A stretch of DNA of 64,000 nt from Halomonas saccharevitans (GCF_900116405.1 NZ_FPAQ01000013.1:1-64000), one strand, 5' to 3'; positions 45,351 to 56,947 are shown, counted from the stretch's first letter. Notes: generated from the sequence alone by a model not told the origin. Numbers and translations: made by a program.

Positions 45351-45864
45351 TCGTCTGGATCTCATCGAGTGGCAGCTCTGCCGCCGACTGGTCGGCTGCA
45401 ACGTCCACCGCCCCTGGCTGATGCTGCTGCGCCTGGCCAGCCGGCTGGGGGACTGGCCGCTGTGGGTCGGGCTGATCCTGGCCCAGCCGCTGCTCGACCC
45501 GGTGAACGGCGGACGGCGGCTGGTCGAATACGTCGCCACCGCCCTGGTGGCCATCGCCTGCTATCGCGTGCTCAAGACGCGGCTGTGCCGCGAGCGCCCC
45601 TTCATCACCTTCACCGGGATCATCCGCTGCGGCGAACCCGCTCGAGACCGCTACAGCTTCCCCAGCGGACACACCATGCACGCGGTGCTCTTCTGCCTGC
45701 TGACCGCCGTGCACGCCGCCTGGCTGCTGCCGTGGCTCCTTCCGTTCGCGGCGATGATCGCCATCTCTCGCGTCGGCCTCGGGCTGCACTACCTCAGCGA
45801 CGTGCTGGCCGGCGCCCTGCTTGGAACGGCCTTCGCGATGCTCAGTCTGGCGGTCTTCGGCTGA
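45322..45864 (+). CDS. PAP2-family phosphatase
   Basis: 180-residue integral membrane phosphatase. The three motifs are present: KTRLCRERP, SFPSGH, and SRVGLGLHYLSDV. Likely substrates are phosphatidic acid, PGP or undecaprenyl pyrophosphate. The ATG at 45322 is preceded by GGAG. It overlaps the glycosyltransferase gene and so is translated with it; together they may act in membrane-lipid or envelope synthesis. Confidence 0.85.
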   Translation: MKPLPPAVFDRLDLIEWQLCRRLVGCNVHRPWLMLLRLASRLGDWPLWVGLILAQPLLDPVNGGRRLVEYVATALVAIACYRVLKTRLCRERPFITFTGIIRCGEPARDRYSFPSGHTMHAVLFCLLTAVHAAWLLPWLLPFAAMIAISRVGLGLHYLSDVLAGALLGTAFAMLSLAVFG

Positions 45865-45930
45865 GACCGTCGTGGGACCAGTGGCCGAGTCCCGCTGGCC
45901 TCCCACCCGGCGGGATGGCATCCTGAGGCA

Positions 45931-46560
45931 ATGACCCAGTTGTCGCTATCTTCTCGCGAGACCCTGCTCGGGGATCCGCCCCTGGCGCGGTTCTCCAGGC
46001 TGCTCGGCGAGCCCGCCGCCACCCAGGCACTGACCCGGCTCGATCGCGAGCTTGACTGGCAGCGCCCAAGCCTGCGCCTCTACGGTCGCGAGCATCCGAT
46101 CCCGCGCCACCAGGTCTGGATGGGCAGTCCCGACGCCCGCTATCGCTACTCGGGGCGCAACTTCTGCCCCGAGGCCTGGCACCCCGAGGTCGCGGCCATC
46201 CGCGATGCCGTGGTCGAGTGCCTGGCCGCCGCCGGCCAATCGGCGCGCTTCAACAGCGTGCTGCTCAACCGCTACGCCGACGGCGAGGAGCGCATGGGCT
46301 GGCACAGCGACGACGAGCCCGAGCTCGGCGCCGCCCCGCTGATCACGGCGGTCAGCCTCGGCGCCGAGCGGCCGCTGCGCTTTCGCTGGAAGCAGCGCGA
46401 AGCCGAGGCCTTCAACGCCTGGCTGCCCCATGACAGCCTGCTGGTGATGGGGCCCGGGGTGCAGCGCCGCCTGCAGCACGCGCTGCTGCCGCGGCGACAC
46501 CGAGGCCTGCGCATCAGCCTGACCTTTCGCTGGGTGCATCCGTCGCGCATCCACGACTGA
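45931..46560 (+). CDS. Alpha-ketoglutarate-dependent dioxygenase AlkB (ALKBH2/3-like)
   Basis: 209-residue Fe(II)/2-oxoglutarate dioxygenase that repairs alkylated bases by oxidative demethylation. Iron ligands are His125 and Asp127 (GWHSDDEPELG) and His183 (LQHALLP). The 2-oxoglutarate-binding Arg194 and Arg200 lie in RISLTFR. RYSGRNF and PRHQVWMG resemble the ALKBH2/3 type. It is preceded by GAGGCA and stands alone. Confidence 0.9.
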   Translation: MTQLSLSSRETLLGDPPLARFSRLLGEPAATQALTRLDRELDWQRPSLRLYGREHPIPRHQVWMGSPDARYRYSGRNFCPEAWHPEVAAIRDAVVECLAAAGQSARFNSVLLNRYADGEERMGWHSDDEPELGAAPLITAVSLGAERPLRFRWKQREAEAFNAWLPHDSLLVMGPGVQRRLQHALLPRRHRGLRISLTFRWVHPSRIHD

Positions 46561-46615
46561 GCCGCGGTCGCCCGCTTACCCGGGCCCTCAATCGCCGCCT
46601 TTAGCTTCTGCCCAT

Positions 46616-46645
46616 GCAAAACGGCCACCCCGTTTGGAATGGCCG
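46616..46645 (-). terminator. Terminator of gcvT
   Basis: Read on the minus strand, CGGCCATTCC and GGGGTGGCCG pair (with two G-U pairs) around AAAC and are followed by TTTTGC. It lies about 50 bp past the gcvT stop. Confidence 0.8.
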
Positions 46646-46663
46646 CTGCATGTTGCTTAAAAC

Positions 46664-46680
46664 AGATAACGGTATAAATC
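46664..46680. repeat. 17-bp repeat, copy 2 (downstream of gcvT)
   Basis: AGATAACGGTATAAATC, identical to the copy at 14017-14033 and in the same orientation, lies 13 bp past the gcvT stop codon. Confidence 0.6.
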
Positions 46681-46693
46681 CGCAAGTAAGCTA

Positions 46694-47803
46694 TTAGCCT
46701 CGGTAGTAGCCGGGGGTGACGAAGGGCATCTTGCTGACCGTCATCGGCAGGCGCTTGCCGCGCACCTCGGCGTAGACGGTGGTGCCGACCTCGGCGGCCT
46801 CGATGGCCACGTAGCCCATGGCCACCGGCCGGCCGACGCTGGGGCCGAAGCCGCCGGAGGTCACTCGACCCAGGTGGCCACCCTCGGCATCGTAAAGCTC
46901 GGTGCCCTCGCGCACCGGCGCGCGGCCATCGCCGAGCAGGCCCACGCGCTTGCGGCGATGATCCTTCTCGGCCACCTGGTGCAGGATCAGGTCGGCGCCG
47001 GGGAAGCCGCCGGCCCGCTCGCCGCAGCGACGCCGCGGCTTGCCGATGGCCCAGATCAGGCCGCCCTCGACCGGCGTGGTCTCGGTGTCGAGGTCGTGAC
47101 CGTAGAGGCAGAGCCCGGCCTCGAGACGCAGCGAGTCACGCGCGCCCAGGCCGATCGCCTCGACCTCCTCCTCGGCCAGCAGGCGACGCGCCAGGGCCTC
47201 GGTATCCTCGGCCGCGACCGAGATCTCGAAGCCATCCTCGCCGGTATAGCCACTGCGGCTGGCCCAGACGTCGATGCCGTCGATAGTGAAGTGGCCATGC
47301 TGCATGAAGACCATCTCGCAGGCCTCGGGGCACAGGCGCTGCATCACCTTGGCCGCCGCCGGTCCCTGCAGGGCCAGCAGGCCGCGGTCGACCACCTCGA
47401 TCTCGTGATCCGGCAGGCCGCGGCGCAGGTGGGCAATATCCTGTTCGCGACAGGCGGCGTTCACCACCAGGTAGAGGTGCTCGCCGGCATTGACCACCAT
47501 CAGGTCGTCGAGGATGCCCCCCTCCTCCGAGGTAAACAGCGCGTAGCGCTGCATGCCCTCGGCGAGGCCGACGATATCGGCCGGCACCAGGGTCTCCAGG
47601 GCCTCGGCCGGGTCCGGGCCACGCAGCAGCACCTGGCCCATGTGGGAGACATCGAAGAGCCCGGCGCCCTGGCGGGTATGCTCGTGCTCGCGTTTCACCC
47701 CCAGCGGGTACTGCACCGGCATGTCGTAGCCGGCGAAGGGCACCATCTTGGCGCCCAGTTCCACGTGCAGGGCATGCAGGGGGGTATGCTTGAGTTCACT
47801 CAT
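46694..47803 (-). CDS. gcvT: Glycine cleavage system T protein (aminomethyltransferase)
   Basis: 369-residue T protein that takes the aminomethyl group from the H protein to tetrahydrofolate, releasing ammonia. Conserved stretches include MVPFAGYDMPVQY, GLFDVSHMGQV and SRSGYTGEDGFEI. It is slightly longer than E. coli GcvT. It lies 77 bp after the AGCS symporter gene on the same strand but a 32-bp palindrome sits between them. gcvH and gcvP are on the opposite strand, so the system is split in two transcripts. Confidence 0.95.
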   Translation of the reverse strand: MSELKHTPLHALHVELGAKMVPFAGYDMPVQYPLGVKREHEHTRQGAGLFDVSHMGQVLLRGPDPAEALETLVPADIVGLAEGMQRYALFTSEEGGILDDLMVVNAGEHLYLVVNAACREQDIAHLRRGLPDHEIEVVDRGLLALQGPAAAKVMQRLCPEACEMVFMQHGHFTIDGIDVWASRSGYTGEDGFEISVAAEDTEALARRLLAEEEVEAIGLGARDSLRLEAGLCLYGHDLDTETTPVEGGLIWAIGKPRRRCGERAGGFPGADLILHQVAEKDHRRKRVGLLGDGRAPVREGTELYDAEGGHLGRVTSGGFGPSVGRPVAMGYVAIEAAEVGTTVYAEVRGKRLPMTVSKMPFVTPGYYRG

Positions 47804-47834
47804 GTCGTCGTCTCTCGTGTCGAGGGGGCCAATG

Positions 47835-47866
47835 CAAGAGAGGTGCCCCGCGGGGCACCTCTCTTG
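47835..47866. terminator. Perfect 32-bp palindrome between the symporter gene and gcvT
   Basis: CAAGAGAGGTGCCCCG is followed directly by its full reverse complement. As an RNA it forms a very stable hairpin in either direction. It falls 14 bp beyond the symporter stop codon. No T-run follows, so it may be an attenuating or RNA-stabilising element. Confidence 0.7.
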
Positions 47867-47879
47867 CCGGACTCACCCC

Positions 47880-49286
47880 TCAGGATTTGTCGTGGTCCAG
47901 CTCCTCGCCCGGCAGAACCTCCTTGCCGTCGAAGTAGTCACGGGCCAGCTTGAAGACCACCGGCGACAGCAGCGCCAGGGCGATCAGGTTGGGGATGGCC
48001 ATCATGGCGTTGAAGGTATCGGCCATCAGCCAGATGAAGCCCAGCTGCGCCATGGCACCCAGCGGAATCGCCAGCACGAACAGCACCCGATAGAGCATGA
48101 TCGAGCGGGTGCCGAACAGGAACTGGAAGCACTTCTCGCCGTAGAAGGACCAGCCGAGGATGGTGGTGAAGGCGAACACCGCCAGCGCCAGCGACACGAT
48201 CTGGTTACCCATGCCCGGCAGGGCCGCATCGAAGGAGAGCGCGGTCAGCGATGCCCCGGCCTCACCGGTCTCCCAGACACCGGCGGTCAGGATGACCAGG
48301 GCGGTGATGGAGCAGACGATGATGGTATCGATGAAGGTACCCAGCATGGCGATCAGGCCCTGACGCACCGGGTTCTTGGTCTGCGCCGCGGCGTGGGCGA
48401 TGGGCGCACTGCCCAGGCCCGCTTCGTTGGAGAAGATGCCGCGCGCCACGCCGAAGCGGATGGCTGCCATCACCGCCGCACCGGCGAAACCGCCCACGGC
48501 CGCATGGGGGTTGAAGGCGTAGGTAAAGATCATGCCGAAGGCGCTACCGAGCTGGTCGGCGTTGACGACCAGCACTGTCAGGCCGGCAATCACGTAGAGG
48601 ATACCCATCACCGGCACCAGCTTGCCCGCCACCTTGGCGATGCGCTTGATGCCGCCAAGGATCACCGCCCCGGCCAACACCATGATCACCACGCCGGTGA
48701 TCCAGTGCGGCAGGCCGAAGGTGGAATCCAGGGCGTCGGCCACTGAGTTGGACTGCACGGTGTTGCCGATGCCGAAGGCCGCCACGGCGCCGAAGAAGGC
48801 GAAGGCGCCACCGAGCCACAGCCACTTCTGGCCGAGGCCGTTCTTGATGTAGTACATCGGACCGCCGATGTGATAGCCGGTGCTGTCGGTCTCGCGATAG
48901 CGCACGGCAAGCACCGCCTCGGCGAACTTGGTGGCCATGCCCACGAGCGCCGTGATCCACATCCAGAAGACCGCCCCCGGGCCACCCAGGGCGATGGCCG
49001 TGGCCACGCCGGCGATGTTGCCGGTGCCGATGGTCGCTGACAGCGCAGTCATCAGGGCGTTGAAGGGCGAGATCTCGCCATCCTCATGCTTCTCGGCCGC
49101 CTTGCCGGGTGCCGGTTTCTTGTCGCGGCCGGCCCACATCAGCTTGAAGCCGGTGCCGAGCTTGCGGATCGGCATCAGCTTGAGGCCCAACTGCAGATAG
49201 AGGCCCACCCCCAGCAGCAGGATGAGCATCAAGGGCCCCCACACCACGCCATTGATGGCGCCAAAGATACTGTTCAAGGTTTCCAC
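47880..49286 (-). CDS. Alanine/glycine:cation symporter (AGCS family)
   Basis: 468-residue sodium-coupled amino-acid importer. Eleven or so hydrophobic segments occur; signature regions are ATIGTGNIAGVATAIALGGPGA and GLGSAPIAHAAAQT. The GTG start at 49286 follows GGGAG; further upstream codons are not membrane-like. Its place beside gcvT and facing gcvHP suggests it supplies glycine to the cleavage system; D- or L-alanine is an alternative. Confidence 0.9.
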   Translation of the reverse strand: METLNSIFGAINGVVWGPLMLILLLGVGLYLQLGLKLMPIRKLGTGFKLMWAGRDKKPAPGKAAEKHEDGEISPFNALMTALSATIGTGNIAGVATAIALGGPGAVFWMWITALVGMATKFAEAVLAVRYRETDSTGYHIGGPMYYIKNGLGQKWLWLGGAFAFFGAVAAFGIGNTVQSNSVADALDSTFGLPHWITGVVIMVLAGAVILGGIKRIAKVAGKLVPVMGILYVIAGLTVLVVNADQLGSAFGMIFTYAFNPHAAVGGFAGAAVMAAIRFGVARGIFSNEAGLGSAPIAHAAAQTKNPVRQGLIAMLGTFIDTIIVCSITALVILTAGVWETGEAGASLTALSFDAALPGMGNQIVSLALAVFAFTTILGWSFYGEKCFQFLFGTRSIMLYRVLFVLAIPLGAMAQLGFIWLMADTFNAMMAIPNLIALALLSPVVFKLARDYFDGKEVLPGEELDHDKS

Positions 49287-49552
49287 GAGAATCTCCCTAT
49301 TGTCTTCTTCACACTTGTTGTTGTGATCTGCCGCTTGTGGTGACCTGCCAGGCATTCCCCCGGACTCGCCTTCCCCCTCTTGGCAGGCGAGCGATCCGAT
49401 AAGACGAAAAGGCTTGGTCAGGTCGCTCTTCGACGAAAGATCGACAGGACGAACGCCCTCACGATAGCGGATCAAGCCGCCGCTGCACCAGCCCGGCGAA
49501 AGGCTGCCCCCGCGGTTACTCTGGATTGGCAAATGCCCGGAGCGTACACCAG

Positions 49553-49568
49553 GTTTCCGATCGGAAAC
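49553..49568. promoter_or_regulatory. Perfect 16-bp palindrome, putative operator
   Basis: GTTTCCGATCGGAAAC is fully self-complementary. It lies midway between the divergent symporter and gcvH starts, where one dimeric regulator could control both. The regulator is not known. Confidence 0.6.
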
Positions 49569-49743
49569 GCCAAAAGCCTACTGTCGGCGCCGCCCTGAGG
49601 CAAGGACGCGTCGCGCACTGGACGAACTCGACGCCGCCGACCACTCTGTGAACGGGTCGAGGCGCGGTTATCCGCCCTCCTGCCCCCCGCAGGACTCGCC
49701 AAATGCCGCCAATGGCGTTAGCATTCGCGGATCCGAAAACCTT

Positions 49744-49757
49744 TTTCGTATAGGAAA
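49744..49757. promoter_or_regulatory. Related dyad overlapping the gcvH ribosome-binding site
   Basis: TTTCGTATAGGAAA matches 11 of 14 positions of TTTCCGATCGGAAA inside the palindrome at 49553, and covers the AGGAAA ribosome-binding site of gcvH. Half-sites TTTC and GGAAA are shared; the centre differs. It may be a weaker second site or chance. Confidence 0.35.
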
Positions 49758-49762
49758 TAATG

Positions 49763-50155
49763 ATGAGCTCTATCCCCGCCAACCTGCGCTATGCCGAAAG
49801 CCATGAATGGGTCCTGGACAACGGCGATGGCAGCGTGACCATCGGCATCACCGACCATGCTCAGGAGGCACTGGGCGACGTGGTCTTCGTCGAACTGCCC
49901 GAGGTCGGCAAGACCCTCGCCGTCGGCGACGAGTTCGGCGTCATCGAGTCGGTCAAGGCCGCCTCCGATCTGTACGCGCCGATCGCCGGCGAGATCCTCG
50001 CGGTCAACGAGGCCCTCGAGGACGCCCCGGAGACCGTCAACGAGGCGCCCTACGCCGACGGCTGGATCATGAAGGTCCGCCTCGACGACGCCGCCGCACT
50101 CGACGCGCTGATGGATGCCGACGCCTATCAGGCCGTGGCCGCCGCCGAAGACTGA
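49763..50155 (+). CDS. gcvH: Glycine cleavage system H protein
   Basis: 130-residue lipoylated carrier between the P, T and L proteins. The lipoyl lysine is Lys65 in ESVKAASD. The second of two adjacent ATG codons (49763) is used because it lies seven bases after AGGA and matches the E. coli start (MSNVPAEL). gcvP follows 134 bp downstream. Confidence 0.95.
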   Translation: MSSIPANLRYAESHEWVLDNGDGSVTIGITDHAQEALGDVVFVELPEVGKTLAVGDEFGVIESVKAASDLYAPIAGEILAVNEALEDAPETVNEAPYADGWIMKVRLDDAAALDALMDADAYQAVAAAED

Positions 50156-50215
50156 GCCTCGCTCCGGCACCCTCTGCCCGCCGGCAGCAACGACCGGTAA
50201 AGGAGCGTGCCAACC

Positions 50216-50244
50216 CCGGCCCCGTTCAGGCGGGGCCGGCCTTT
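50216..50244 (+). terminator. Hairpin between gcvH and gcvP
   Basis: CCGGCCCCG and CGGGGCCGG form a 9-bp perfect stem around TTCAGG, followed by CCTTTCAC. It would reduce read-through so that H protein is made in excess of P protein. Confidence 0.6.
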
Positions 50245-50289
50245 CACTGATTCCCGGGGCATCGCCCCACCACGCAAACAGGGTGTTCC

Positions 50290-53184
<2,895 letters not shown>

Positions 53185-53218
53185 AGGACGCGATTGAACG
53201 ATGCGGCTAAACCATCGA

Positions 53219-53241
53219 GACGGCGCCTCACCGGCGCCGTC
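53219..53241 (+). terminator. First hairpin after gcvP
   Basis: GACGGCGCC and GGCGCCGTC pair over nine bases around TCACC. No T-run follows, so it may only be partial. It is followed by short near-repeats of TTCAACGACTGACC. Confidence 0.5.
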
Positions 53242-53323
53242 TGATCGTCAACGACCGATCACCAACGCCTGACCGTCAGCGACGGGCCTTCAACGACTGA
53301 CCTTCAATGACTGACTTTCAATG

Positions 53324-53354
53324 AAAAGGGCCCCGCTTCGGCGGGGCCCTTCGC
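53324..53354. terminator. Strong terminator between gcvP and the next LysR gene
   Basis: AAGGGCCCCGC and GCGGGGCCCTT form an 11-bp perfect stem with a UUCG-type tetraloop, between the converging ends of gcvP and the LysR gene, preceded by AAAA. Confidence 0.85.
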
Positions 53355-53418
53355 GTTCAGGCCGTGGTCCGTGCATGCCTCGTCAGTGCACTTTCGAGCA
53401 TCCCGGCCCTCGACCGCC

Positions 53419-54327
53419 TCAGCTCTCGATCACTTCGCCATAGCCGAGGCGCTCGTGGCGGCGCTGCTCGCGATAGCCCTCGAGCAGGCGCACGTAGCGC
53501 CGCGGCATGTGTGCCCCGGTGCGGGTCACCAGATAGAGGAATTCGTGGCACGCCTGGGCCAGGGAGAGCGCCTTGACCTGGCGCTGCCAGGGTGAGGTCT
53601 CCAGCACTACCCGCGAGACCACGGCGAAACCCAGTCCCCGGGCCACCCCATCTAGCACCATGCCCACCTCGTTGGTGAAGCCCTGGCGCGGGAAGTGACT
53701 CATTGAGCGAAAGTCGGGGAAGTTGGCGCGCAAGAGTACCCCGGCATGATCATTGCCGCCCGGATAGCCGATCATTCCGAGCGCCATCAGATCGCCCAGT
53801 CCGCTGCCGGCGAAGTCCGCCGGCACCACCAGGCAGAGCGGCTCCTGGTGCCAGGGCTCGCAGTCGAGCTCGGGATGACGAACCGGTTCGGTGACGATGC
53901 CGAGATCGTGGCGACCGGCGAGCACGTCCGCGACGATCTCGGCGTTGAAGGCGAAGCTGTAGCTGACAGTGAGGCCCGGCTGCATCTGCTGCTGGCCGAG
54001 GATGAACGGATAGAGCATCAGTCCGATGCTGCCCGGCGAGGCGAGACGGCACTCGCCGGTGTCCAGGCTGTCGTTGTCGAGGGAGTGGCAGAACTGCTCG
54101 TGTTCGGCGAACAGCTTGAGCGCGTAGTCATAGGCGCGACGGCCGGCCTCGGTGAGCACGAAGCGCCGACCCTGGCGATCGAGCAGCGACTTGCCGAGGT
54201 ACTGCTCGAGCTTGCGGACGTGCTGACTGACGCCGGGCTGGGTCATCTCGAGACGCCGGGCGGTGCGCGTGAAGCTGCCGGTCTCGACCAGCGTGATGAA
54301 GGTGCGGAAATAGCGGGCGTTGAACAT
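53419..54327 (-). CDS. LysR-family regulator
   Basis: 302-residue LysR-type regulator. The HTH is at about residues 16-40 (GSFTRTARRLEMTQPGVSQHVRKLE in parts). The effector domain includes IGYPGGNDH and GVARGLGFAVVSRV. It faces the ppnN gene and its own promoter lies in the 141-bp gap. No target can be assigned; the neighbouring gcv genes are convergent rather than divergent, so control of them is unproven. Confidence 0.85.
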   Translation of the reverse strand: MFNARYFRTFITLVETGSFTRTARRLEMTQPGVSQHVRKLEQYLGKSLLDRQGRRFVLTEAGRRAYDYALKLFAEHEQFCHSLDNDSLDTGECRLASPGSIGLMLYPFILGQQQMQPGLTVSYSFAFNAEIVADVLAGRHDLGIVTEPVRHPELDCEPWHQEPLCLVVPADFAGSGLGDLMALGMIGYPGGNDHAGVLLRANFPDFRSMSHFPRQGFTNEVGMVLDGVARGLGFAVVSRVVLETSPWQRQVKALSLAQACHEFLYLVTRTGAHMPRRYVRLLEGYREQRRHERLGYGEVIES

Positions 54328-54468
54328 GGGATGTCACGTCGAGGGCGGTGGCCTGGCATCGGTGATTCTATCAGCTCGCCGCCGGAGCCGCAGCGATGCC
54401 CGCCCGACGGCCGGCGTGGTAGCATCATGGAACGACCAATCCGGCCATGACGACAGGGAACGCCACGG

Positions 54469-55830
54469 ATGCCCGACACCATTTCCACCACCATCTCACC
54501 GGAAGGCAGCCTCGAGATCCTCTCCCAGCAGGAGGTCGAGCGCCTGCATGACACCTCCCGCAGCGGGCTGCACGACCTGCTGCGCAACTGCTCGCTGGCG
54601 GTGCTCAACTGCGGCAACCTCACCGATGACGGCCTGGCCCTGCTCGAGACCTACCCGGACTTCGATATCGAGGTGCTGCAGCAGGACCGCGGCGTGCGTC
54701 TCAAGATCACCAACGCTCCCGCCGAGGCCTTCGTCGATGGCAAGATGATCCGCGGCATCCGCGAGCACCTCTCCGCGGTGCTGCGCGACATCGTCTACGT
54801 CTACAACGAGATCCAGACTCGCCATCGCTTCGATCTGCAGACCGCGGAAGGCACCACCAATGCGGTGTTCCATATCCTGCGAAAGGCCGGCACCCTAAAA
54901 CCGGGCCGTGATCCGAGCCTGGTGGTCTGCTGGGGGGGCCACTCGATCTCCCGCGAGGAGTACGACTACACCAAATCGGTGGGCTATCACCTGGGGCTTC
55001 GCGAGCTGGATATCTGCACCGGCTGCGGACCGGGCGCCATGAAGGGGCCCATGAAGGGCGCCAACGTGGCCCACGCCAAGCAGCGGCGCAGCCAGGGGCG
55101 CTACCTGGGGGTCTCGGAGCCCGGCATCATCGCCGCCGAGGCGCCCAATCCCATCGTCAACGAGCTGGTGGTGATGCCCGACATCGAGAAGCGCCTGGAG
55201 GCCTTCGTGCGCCTGGGCCACGGCATCCTGGTCTTCCCCGGAGGCGTGGGCACTGCCGAGGAAATCCTCTACCTGCTGGGGATCCTGCTGCACCCGGACA
55301 ACAGCGACATGGAGCTGCCGGTCATCTTCACCGGCCCCGCGAGCGCCGCCGACTACTTCAAGCGCATCGACGAGTTCCTGGTTTACACCCTGGGCGAGGA
55401 GGTGCGCCGCCACTACCGCATCATCGTCGACGACCCCGTCGAGGTGGCCCGTGCCATGCGCGTCAACATCGATCGGGTGGCCGAGTATCGCCGCAGTCGC
55501 CAGGACGCCTTCTACTACAACTGGCGCCTGACCGTGGCGCGCAATTTCCAGGAAACCTTCGAACCCACCCACGAGGCCATGGCGAGCCTGGCGCTACACC
55601 GCGAGCAGCCGGTACACGAGCTCGCCGCCAACCTGCGCCGCGCGTTTTCGGGCATCGTCGCCGGCAACGTCAAGGAGCAGGGCCTGCGCGCCATCGAGGC
55701 CCACGGCCCCTTCCGCCTGCACGCCGAGCCGGAGCTGATGGCTCGTCTGGATCAACTGCTCTCCTCCTTCGTCGATCAGGGACGCATGAAGCTCGCAGGC
55801 GACTACGTGCCCTGCTACACCCTGGGCTAG
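54469..55830 (+). CDS. ppnN: Pyrimidine/purine-5'-nucleotide nucleosidase PpnN
   Basis: 453-residue enzyme (E. coli YgdH, 454 residues) that splits nucleoside monophosphates into base and ribose-5-phosphate and is stimulated by (p)ppGpp in E. coli. The LOG-like motif FPGGVGTAEE and TGCGPGAMKGPMKGA are the nucleotide-binding and catalytic parts. The N-terminal extension (DUF4478-type) is present. It fits a purine-recycling theme with the nucleoside hydrolase at 4676. Confidence 0.93.
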   Translation: MPDTISTTISPEGSLEILSQQEVERLHDTSRSGLHDLLRNCSLAVLNCGNLTDDGLALLETYPDFDIEVLQQDRGVRLKITNAPAEAFVDGKMIRGIREHLSAVLRDIVYVYNEIQTRHRFDLQTAEGTTNAVFHILRKAGTLKPGRDPSLVVCWGGHSISREEYDYTKSVGYHLGLRELDICTGCGPGAMKGPMKGANVAHAKQRRSQGRYLGVSEPGIIAAEAPNPIVNELVVMPDIEKRLEAFVRLGHGILVFPGGVGTAEEILYLLGILLHPDNSDMELPVIFTGPASAADYFKRIDEFLVYTLGEEVRRHYRIIVDDPVEVARAMRVNIDRVAEYRRSRQDAFYYNWRLTVARNFQETFEPTHEAMASLALHREQPVHELAANLRRAFSGIVAGNVKEQGLRAIEAHGPFRLHAEPELMARLDQLLSSFVDQGRMKLAGDYVPCYTLG

Positions 55831-55858
55831 CCAGAGAGACCCGACCGAGACGCAAGAA

Positions 55859-55889
55859 GCCCCACCGGATCACTGATCCGGCGGGGCCT
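55859..55889 (+). terminator. Terminator of ppnN
   Basis: GCCCCACCGGATC and GATCCGGCGGGGC pair with one mismatch around ACT, 29 bp past the ppnN stop, followed by CTCTAGG. Confidence 0.7.
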
Positions 55890-55978
55890 CTAGGAGGTTG
55901 CGGTTGCTTGATCTTAACGGCGATCTTGGTCGTGACGGACTCAGCCGGGCATTCTCGCCGTTTCGATCGCCGCCGCGG

Positions 55979-56347
55979 CTAGGCGCGCACGGGTCTCCAC
56001 CACAGCCAGAGCGCATGCAGCAACAGTCCGAGAGTCGCACCGTGGGAGACGACGAGCTCCCAGCCGAAGAAGTCGCTGGTCAGAGCGTGCCAGGCCGTCA
56101 TGCCGGCAGCCCCCGCCCCCAGGCAGAGCACTAGCCGGCGCAGCAGCCCCGGCAGGCGGGCACGCGCCTCGTGCTCGAGCATCCGCCACTGCAGCAGAGT
56201 CGCTATCGCGACCACGGCCAGCGCCATCAGCATCAGCGACTGGCGAGTCTCGAGGCCGGCGGCCAGATAGCGCGGCAGGGTCGCCAGCATCAGCACGCTG
56301 AGCCCCACCAGCAGGCTGACGCGCTCCGCGGTCGGTGTGGCCCCCAT
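55979..56347 (-). CDS. Small four-helix inner-membrane protein, function unknown
   Basis: 122-residue protein with four predicted membrane segments (about residues 9-29, 37-55, 70-87 and 97-115) and no recognisable catalytic motif. It begins one base after the stop of the flavodoxin gene, so it is co-transcribed and probably translationally linked. I do not recognise the family. A role linked to a redox or membrane partner is only suggested by the operon. Confidence 0.65.
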   Translation of the reverse strand: MGATPTAERVSLLVGLSVLMLATLPRYLAAGLETRQSLMLMALAVVAIATLLQWRMLEHEARARLPGLLRRLVLCLGAGAAGMTAWHALTSDFFGWELVVSHGATLGLLLHALWLWWRPVRA

Positions 56348-56348
56348 C

Positions 56349-56813
56349 TCAGGCCACCTTCAGCTGCTGGGCGTCGATCCACTCCTCGACCCAGGGAAGG
56401 GCTTCGTCATCGGCCATGAAGGTCTCCATGGCATCGACCTCGAGGCGCTCGCCGAGCCGCTGGGCGCCCTGCCCTTCGAGCAGCTCGTCGAGATGGCGCC
56501 CGGCACCGCAGTAGGTCTCGCCGTAGGAGCTGTCGCCCAGGGCGATCAGCCCGTAGCGCAGGCTGCCAAGGCCGGGGCTCTGCTCCTCGAGCGCCCGAGC
56601 GAACGGCACGATATTACCGGGCAGGTCGCCGCTACCGGTGGTGGAGACGCAGAACAGCGCCAGGTCGGTGGGTGAGCCGGTGAGGTCGTCGAGGGTCGGC
56701 TGATCGAAAATCGCCACCTCGTAACCGGCCTCCTCGAAGAGCGGCTTGACCTGTTCGGCGACGTCCAGGGCACCGCCATACATGGTGCCTACGAAGATCT
56801 TGAGCATGGGCAT
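56349..56813 (-). CDS. MioC-like flavodoxin
   Basis: 154-residue FMN-binding flavodoxin. The phosphate-binding stretch VGTMYGGALDVAE is at the N-terminus, and CVSTTGSGDLPGNIVPF and LGDSSYGETYCGAG fit the flavin loops. It resembles E. coli MioC, which supports biotin synthase. An ATG at 56807 is an alternative start. The membrane protein gene follows immediately. Confidence 0.85.
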   Translation of the reverse strand: MPMLKIFVGTMYGGALDVAEQVKPLFEEAGYEVAIFDQPTLDDLTGSPTDLALFCVSTTGSGDLPGNIVPFARALEEQSPGLGSLRYGLIALGDSSYGETYCGAGRHLDELLEGQGAQRLGERLEVDAMETFMADDEALPWVEEWIDAQQLKVA

Positions 56814-56907
56814 GTCATGGATTTACCTGAGAATTTCACTCGGATATTAACACGGGGGTGCGGCATGGGGCCACGCCATGATGACTGCCGAGCGCGGGAA
56901 GTCCGAG

Positions 56908-56913
56908 TATAAT
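56908..56913 (+). promoter_or_regulatory. -10 box of the DUF2788 gene
   Basis: A perfect TATAAT lies 35 bp before the DUF2788 start. The -35 region is poor (no clear TTGACA at 16-18 bp). Confidence 0.4.
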
Positions 56914-56947
56914 GGTCAGGCATTCAACATTCCTGCAGGGAGACACC

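Larger units (their letters stand above)
49287..49762. other. Divergent control region of the glycine module
   Basis: No supported gene. The symporter side is a long, fold-rich leader; CCTGCCA and TGGCAGG at 49344-49387 are one likely stem. A perfect 16-bp palindrome lies at 49553-49568, and a related dyad is right before gcvH at 49744-49757. A glycine riboswitch was looked for and not recognised. Confidence 0.6.

Noticed and set aside
49287..49450. Glycine riboswitch before the AGCS symporter
   Set aside because: The conserved core of the glycine aptamer was not found on either strand of the gap.
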